Positions 37,922-42,544 of a DNA stretch of 42,544 nt are shown one piece after another. The notes below the pieces were generated by a model, which saw only the letters and a list, made by a program, of their open reading frames with translations, was not told the origin of the DNA and did not search any database. This stretch comes from Arenibacter latericius DSM 15913 (GTDB taxonomy: Bacteria > Bacteroidota > Bacteroidia > Flavobacteriales > Flavobacteriaceae): positions 1 to 42,544 of the forward strand of contig NZ_AUKX01000043.1 of NCBI RefSeq assembly GCF_000424985.1, in the 5' to 3' direction. A program made the position numbers and the translations under genes. The number at the start of each line of letters is the position of its first letter. Position 1 is the first letter of the stretch.

Positions 37922-39068
37922 GTCATTACCCATAGTGGTTATAGCTTATAACAGACCAAGGTCCTTATTGCGCTTATTAGACTCGCTCTCAAAAGCTTAT
38001 TACCCCAATTCTAAGGTGCCATTGATAATAAGTATAGATCATTCAGACACCAATCAAGATGTTCTAAAAATAGCCAACGAATTTGACTGGCAATTTGGAA
38101 CAAAAACTGTTGTTTACTCAGAGGTTAACCTTGGCTTAAGACAACATGTTTTGCAATGTGGAAATTACGCTATTAAATATGGAAATGTTATTCTACTTGA
38201 AGACGATCTATATGTTTCCCCCTGTTTCTATGAGTATACTTTGCAGGCTTTAGAATTTTCTGAAGAGAAATCTTATATTGGAGGAATTTCTTTATACAAC
38301 CATCAATTTAATGTACATAAAGTAGTCCCTTTTACTGCTATTGAGGACGGTTTTGATAATTGGTATTTTCAGTTTGCATCTTCCTGGGGACAAGCATGGT
38401 CTAGAACTCATTGGGAAGATTTTTATAACTGGTATAAAAACAAAGATGTTCTAACTGCCAACACAGAAACTCCTAATAATGTTACCGCTTGGTCAGAAAA
38501 ATCATGGCTGAAGTACTACATTGTATACCTAATTGAAAAGAATAAGTTTTTTCTATACCCAAAGGTTTCATTATCTACGAACTTTAGTGATCAAGGTACT
38601 CATGCTGTTCAAGATAGCAATACCTATCAGGTGCCGTTATTGCAACACGCATCTAGGAGGTTTAACTTTAGTGAATTGGAAGAATCATATAGTACATATG
38701 ATGCCTTCTTCGAAAATTTAAAACTACATAAGTTCCTAGAAATAAATAAACACCAGCTATGTGTAGATTTAAATGGATACAGAACAGAATTTAATAAACG
38801 CTATATTCTTACCTCCCAAATACTGAATTATGAAGTTATTAGAACTTATGGGAAGTCCCTAAAGCCAATTGAAGCTAATATTATATCGAATATCCCAGGA
38901 AAGGAAATTTTCCTATATGATTCTAGCAAAGTGATGACAAATAACAGATCTTTAGATAAGACACAAGACATCTTCTATAATATTAAATACCTCTCTTATA
39001 GGGATGCGTTTTACCTTTTTGTAAGCATGACCAAAAAGAAATTATTTAATGCTATAAATAGAAAATAA
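37911..39068 (+). CDS. Glycosyltransferase, GT2-like (GT-A fold)
   Basis: The 385 aa protein starts with a GT-A nucleotide-binding region (PIVVIAYNRPRSLLRLLDSL, about 7-26), then IISIDHSD and LLEDDLYVSP (about 95-104), where EDD is the likely metal-binding DXD-type motif. A WGQAWSRTHWEDF segment (about 158-170) is seen in relatives of the GNT-I-like/GT2 group. It would add one sugar to the second repeat unit. The first codons overlap the end of the acyltransferase gene by 11 bases. No membrane segment is evident, so it is probably cytoplasmic or peripheral. Specificity is unknown. Confidence 0.82.
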   Translation: MKSKSLPIVVIAYNRPRSLLRLLDSLSKAYYPNSKVPLIISIDHSDTNQDVLKIANEFDWQFGTKTVVYSEVNLGLRQHVLQCGNYAIKYGNVILLEDDLYVSPCFYEYTLQALEFSEEKSYIGGISLYNHQFNVHKVVPFTAIEDGFDNWYFQFASSWGQAWSRTHWEDFYNWYKNKDVLTANTETPNNVTAWSEKSWLKYYIVYLIEKNKFFLYPKVSLSTNFSDQGTHAVQDSNTYQVPLLQHASRRFNFSELEESYSTYDAFFENLKLHKFLEINKHQLCVDLNGYRTEFNKRYILTSQILNYEVIRTYGKSLKPIEANIISNIPGKEIFLYDSSKVMTNNRSLDKTQDIFYNIKYLSYRDAFYLFVSMTKKKLFNAINRK

Positions 39069-39152
39069 TTAGTGCTAAGACTAGGGAATTATAATGCTAC
39101 TTTTTGATGGCTTTTAAACCTAGAATTAGTGTAAATAAGATAAGGAAAGAGC

Positions 39153-40340
39153 ATGAATTCAATTGTTAAATACATAGTAGATACAGGTATTTTAATAATT
39201 ATACTATTGGTTTTATATCTTTTAAATCCCTTTAACATGGGGTTTTTATTTGGGTACCTATTAATACCTGTTGTATTTTTAAAAAGTAATTTTATAAAGG
39301 AAAATTTAGATCTAGATTTTGTATTACTATTCCTCTTCTCTATTTTTTATGCTTTATTTTACTCGTTTAGTGCCGATCCTGCAGAAGGCAAACAGTTTAT
39401 TTTAATCTACTCCTTATCCCCTCCTACATTTTATTTAATAGGAAAATATTTAGTTAGAACAAAACCACCTACAAATACTATATTCTATATCTTATTTTTT
39501 ATTACTGCAATATTCTCTATCTCTGCGGTAATCTCCGTTTTCTTAAACTTTCAAGAAGGAGGATTCGCTCAATTGGATAGATCTATTCCCATGTTTTGGG
39601 ACGGAAGTCCTGTTTCTGCAACCATAATGGGCGGGTTTTTAACCTTTAATATGTGTATACCTGCTCTCTTAATAAGCACACAAGGAAAAAAAGGAATTGT
39701 CTTTAATGTTGGAACATTAATTTTGTTTATTTTGTCACTAATCTGCGTGCTTAGACTTGGTAGCAGAACACAATTGGGTATTTTTCTTATTACCACTGTC
39801 TTTGCTATACTATACATGTTACCTAGACAATCCATCAAAAAAAATGTATGGTTATTTGGACTACTCGCAGTAGTTATTGTCTTTTTAATACGCAACGTAT
39901 CATTTGATTTAAATGCAGATTGGCTAACTACATTTGCGGGAAGATTGAGTAGAGGAACTGGTGAATTGGCAAGTGGAGGTGGAAGAACAGAAAGATGGAT
40001 AAAATCTTTAGAATATATGGTATCCTATCCCTTGGGATGGGAGCAAAAAGAATTTGGTTACTCTCATAATTTGTGGCTTGATGTCCTACGAGTTTCAGGA
40101 ATTATTCCATTTATTATTTTAATTGTGTACTCAATTAGGTCATTTATTCAAATCAAAAGAACAGTTTTAATAAATAAAGAAAGTACCTATTTAAATACTC
40201 AGATTATAATCTATGCCATAGCGATGTTCCTACTTTTTATGATGGAACCAATATTTGAAGGTCTATTTTCTTTATTCGTTGTTTTTTGCATTTATAAAGG
40301 GATCATTAATAAACACTATAGCTCTATTAGCCAATGTTAA
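39153..40340 (+). CDS. wzy: Wzy-like polysaccharide polymerase (second assembly operon)
   Basis: Polytopic membrane protein of 395 residues with about ten hydrophobic helices. The periplasmic loop carries RLSRGTGELASGGGRTERW (about 261-280) and then GYSHNLWLDVLRVSGIIPFI, the R and SHN elements typical of Wzy/O-antigen polymerases. LRLGSRTQLGIFL (about 200-212) is another family motif. It starts 84 bases after the transferase gene and overlaps the next gene by seven bases. It is clearly different from the polymerase at 25172. Its presence gives the second operon a complete Wzx/Wzy set. Confidence 0.87.
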   Translation: MNSIVKYIVDTGILIIILLVLYLLNPFNMGFLFGYLLIPVVFLKSNFIKENLDLDFVLLFLFSIFYALFYSFSADPAEGKQFILIYSLSPPTFYLIGKYLVRTKPPTNTIFYILFFITAIFSISAVISVFLNFQEGGFAQLDRSIPMFWDGSPVSATIMGGFLTFNMCIPALLISTQGKKGIVFNVGTLILFILSLICVLRLGSRTQLGIFLITTVFAILYMLPRQSIKKNVWLFGLLAVVIVFLIRNVSFDLNADWLTTFAGRLSRGTGELASGGGRTERWIKSLEYMVSYPLGWEQKEFGYSHNLWLDVLRVSGIIPFIILIVYSIRSFIQIKRTVLINKESTYLNTQIIIYAIAMFLLFMMEPIFEGLFSLFVVFCIYKGIINKHYSSISQC

Positions 40341-41548
40341 AAATACTTTATATAAGCTCCCTTTGTTCAGAGAATACGCTCCAATATATTTATGACACCT
40401 CCATAAATAAACCCGAACAGGCTGCGCAAAAATTTCATAGGTTATTAGCGCAAGGTCTATCTATGCACGGAAGAAAATGCGAAGTTGAAACATTAAGCTC
40501 TCCTCCTGTAGTCCCAAACAACCATAACAGAAAACTTTGGCGATTACCTAATGAAACAATTAATACCTTAAAATACAATTACGTTCCGTTTATAAATCTT
40601 CCGTTTATTAAAAATATAGGTGTTTTTATATATACCTTTTTTAGAGTACTGTATTTAACATCATTCTTTAACAAAGGAAAAAAAACAATTATATGTGATG
40701 TATTAAACTTTACAGTCTCATTTTCCTCTTTATTAGCATCTAAGATTACTGGAGTGACTGCAATTGCTGTAGTAACCGATCTTCCTGGCTTAATGGTTAC
40801 AGAAAAGACCAATGATAATAGTAAAAAGTCTGTTTACACTACAATCCTCACAAGAATGATACAGGGTTTTGATAGGTATATATTGTTAACAGAACAAATG
40901 AACCCCATAGTTAACCCAAAAGGTAAACCTTATATAATAATGGAAGGCCTAGTAAATGTTGAGATGGAAAAGACGGAAAATAAACTTACTCATAAAAACA
41001 GATATAAAACCTTAATTTATGCTGGTGGATTATATGCTAAATATGGTGTGAAAAGCTTAATAGAGGCGTTTATGTTATTAGATAATGAGGAGATAGAATT
41101 ACATTTATACGGTGCGGGAGAATTGACTTCTGAAATGCACACCTACACCAACAAAGACCATAGAATTATATTTAAAGGTATGGTTCCCAACAAAATAGTA
41201 GTTCAAGATCAACTTACTGCCACCCTTTTACTAAATCCTCGCCCAACAAACGAAGAATTTACTAAGTTTTCTTTTCCATCAAAAAACATGGAATATATGG
41301 CTTCTGGGACCCCTATGATTACAACACTACTACCGGGAATGCCTAAAGAATATCATCCTTACGTTTATTTATTTGAAACGGAAAGTGTAATTGGAATGAA
41401 AAACACATTAAAAGAGGTTCTTAGTAAATCAGAAGATGAATTACACCGCTTTGGTCAAGAAGCAAAAACATTCGTCCTTTCCAATAAAAACAATTACATC
41501 CAAGCCAATAGAATTATAGATTTTATAAACACAAACAAACCCCTATAA
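40334..41548 (+). CDS. Glycosyltransferase, GT4-like
   Basis: The 404 aa GT-B enzyme has an N-terminus ILYISSLCSENTLQYI and a C-terminal donor domain with LIYAGGLYAKYGVKSLIEAF (about 231-250), LHLYGAGEL and LLLNPRPTNEEFTKFSFPSKNMEYMASGTP. The last segment, with FPSK-E-MASG, is characteristic of GT4/GT1-like transferases of polysaccharide loci; the E-x7-E pattern is altered. A hydrophobic patch around residues 88-105 may bind the membrane. It overlaps wzy by seven bases and is followed four bases later by the acyltransferase. Donor and acceptor cannot be predicted. Confidence 0.87.
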   Translation: MLKILYISSLCSENTLQYIYDTSINKPEQAAQKFHRLLAQGLSMHGRKCEVETLSSPPVVPNNHNRKLWRLPNETINTLKYNYVPFINLPFIKNIGVFIYTFFRVLYLTSFFNKGKKTIICDVLNFTVSFSSLLASKITGVTAIAVVTDLPGLMVTEKTNDNSKKSVYTTILTRMIQGFDRYILLTEQMNPIVNPKGKPYIIMEGLVNVEMEKTENKLTHKNRYKTLIYAGGLYAKYGVKSLIEAFMLLDNEEIELHLYGAGELTSEMHTYTNKDHRIIFKGMVPNKIVVQDQLTATLLLNPRPTNEEFTKFSFPSKNMEYMASGTPMITTLLPGMPKEYHPYVYLFETESVIGMKNTLKEVLSKSEDELHRFGQEAKTFVLSNKNNYIQANRIIDFINTNKPL

Positions 41549-41552
41549 ATTT

Positions 41553-42242
41553 ATGAGGAACAAGATAAAATCTTTAGTTAAAGACAATATGATTTTATTA
41601 AATCTTGCCTTGAGATTTCAAAGATTTACAAGTAAATTCAAAAGAGCAGTTTCAGGAAAAGGGAACAAAATTGATAATAATGGGGTCCTGTTAAATGTGA
41701 AATTTGACATTATTGGAAATCATAATAGTATACTTATTGAACATGGCGCTATATTGTCTGGCATAACTATTTTTATGAGAGGAGATAATCACCAGCTAAA
41801 AATTGGCAAAAATTGTCAGTTCAATGGTGGATCCATTTGGTTTGAAGATCATCATGGAACGCTTAAAATTGGAAAGAACACGACTATAGAATCTGCTCAT
41901 ATTGCAATCACTGAACCTAATAAAAGTATTGTTATTGGGGAAGATTGTATGTTTTCTAGCTACATTGAATTTAGAACGGGAGATTCACACAGTATATTGG
42001 ATAACAGCACTAGAGAACGCATTAATTATGCTCAAAACATCAAGGTTGGTAATCATGTTTGGATTGGAGCTCATTCCATTATACTAAAAGGTGTGGTATT
42101 AGGAAATAACTGCATTATAGGAACAAATTCTCTAGTAACCAGAGACATCCCGGACCATTCAATTGCTGCAGGAATTCCCGCAAAAATTGTAAAAAGCAAT
42201 ATTGACTGGAGTCGTGAACGGATTTACAAAGACATAAAATAG
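41553..42242 (+). CDS. Left-handed beta-helix acyltransferase (WcaF-like)
   Basis: The 229 aa hexapeptide transferase has irregular repeats from about residue 45, including KIGKNCQFNGGSIWFEDHHG, and a C-terminal coil VGNHVWIGAHSIILKGVVLG followed by NNCIIGTNSLVTRDIPDHSI and AAGIPAKIVK. It likely acetylates a sugar of the second repeat unit. The hydrophilic character and size fit maltose/WcaF-type O-acetyltransferases. It is the last gene of the operon, and an insertion sequence begins within about 150 bases, so the operon may once have been longer. Confidence 0.87.
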   Translation: MRNKIKSLVKDNMILLNLALRFQRFTSKFKRAVSGKGNKIDNNGVLLNVKFDIIGNHNSILIEHGAILSGITIFMRGDNHQLKIGKNCQFNGGSIWFEDHHGTLKIGKNTTIESAHIAITEPNKSIVIGEDCMFSSYIEFRTGDSHSILDNSTRERINYAQNIKVGNHVWIGAHSIILKGVVLGNNCIIGTNSLVTRDIPDHSIAAGIPAKIVKSNIDWSRERIYKDIK

Positions 42243-42285
42243 TCTTGTTATATACTCACTTGAACCTTACCATATATATCATGCT

Positions 42286-42544
42286 AACCGTCAGACTGCG
42301 CAACAACCTTACTTTTCTTAATAACTTTGTTGATTACCTTTAACCCATGGAGTCCATAACGTTCTGATATTGATTATCTTAATGATATGGATTTTATAAC
42401 AGGTTTTAATAGGGACCAATTGGTAATGATGGATTTCGAATCCTGCCTGAGCCCGGATTCCTGGGCACGGATCGTTGACATGTTCGTGGATATCCTCCCA
42501 ATGCAGGAGTTGGGGTTCAAGGATGTCCTTAATACAGAGGGAAG
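42286..42544 (+). mobile_element. Left part of an IS1182-like insertion sequence, cut by window edge
   Basis: The presence of an IS is supported by the transposase N-terminus at 42387. The left end is not certain: the sequence GACTGCGCAACAACCTT (42294-42310) looks like a possible terminal repeat, but the partner end is outside the window, so the boundary given is a guess. Confidence 0.5.
42387..42544 (+). CDS. IS1182-family transposase, N-terminal fragment at window edge
   Basis: Fifty-two codons are visible from ATG at 42387, continuing past the edge. The segment FNRDQLVMMDFESCL...WARIVDMFVDILPMQELGF matches the N-terminal pattern of IS1182/IS5-type transposases (Y/F-RDQ-L, then R-I-D-FVD-L--ELGF). 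Codon use is visibly more GC-rich than in all other genes here, which fits a recently acquired mobile element. Whether the full transposase is intact cannot be seen. Confidence 0.75.
   Translation, partial: MDFITGFNRDQLVMMDFESCLSPDSWARIVDMFVDILPMQELGFKDVLNTEG

Overview
The window looks like chromosome of a marine-type Flavobacteriaceae (Bacteroidota). The evidence is AT-rich DNA, no Shine-Dalgarno signals, promoters of the TTG-N17-TAnnTTTG kind, a Bacteroidota-style Wza lipoprotein, surface lipoproteins with an acidic export signal after the lipid cysteine, and a large malectin/Kelch/PKD surface protein. The genus cannot be fixed from sequence alone. Most of the window is an exopolysaccharide or capsule locus of the Wzx/Wzy type.

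Layout. (1) 1-7153, minus: the first 2384 codons of a giant secreted multidomain protein, cut by the left edge. (2) 8139-14447, minus, one operon: DegT-type sugar aminotransferase, PglF/CapD-type 4,6-dehydratase, Wza export lipoprotein, Wzc tyrosine kinase/co-polymerase; a hairpin terminator follows. (3) 14688-17251, plus: UDP-glucose 6-dehydrogenase and a UDP-glucuronate 4-epimerase-like enzyme, which point to uronic acids in the polymer. (4) 18091-23244, plus: two separately transcribed beta-helix lipoproteins sharing an almost identical C-terminal domain. (5) 23871-28783, plus: first assembly operon (Wzx, Wzy, two glycosyltransferases). (6) 29438-34050, plus: two more beta-helix lipoproteins with a second kind of helix. 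(7) 34388-42242, plus: second assembly operon (Wzx, CapK/PaaK-like enzyme, acyltransferase, GT2-like transferase, Wzy, GT4, acyltransferase). (8) 42387-42544: start of an IS1182-like transposase, cut by the right edge.

How it fits together. Regions 2 and 3 make nucleotide sugars and supply the export and length-control machinery. Regions 5 and 7 each carry a flippase and a polymerase, so either two repeat units are built or two loci have been placed side by side sharing one Wza/Wzc. No initiating sugar-phosphate transferase (WcaJ/PglC type) is in the window.

The most unusual part is the set of four lipoproteins. They are the four possible combinations of two N-terminal modules (an Ig-like module, or a CBM96/DNRLRE-like module) with two C-terminal beta-helix modules (A or B). 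They occur as an A pair and a B pair, one pair before each assembly operon. A motif, TTCRTCGA, lies upstream of all four; at three of them it forms a direct repeat of 20-21 bp period at a fixed distance from a -7-like element. The same motif lies, on the minus strand, upstream of the giant protein. I infer a co-regulated set of surface proteins that bind or process the locus's own polysaccharide; the chemistry is not proven by the sequence.
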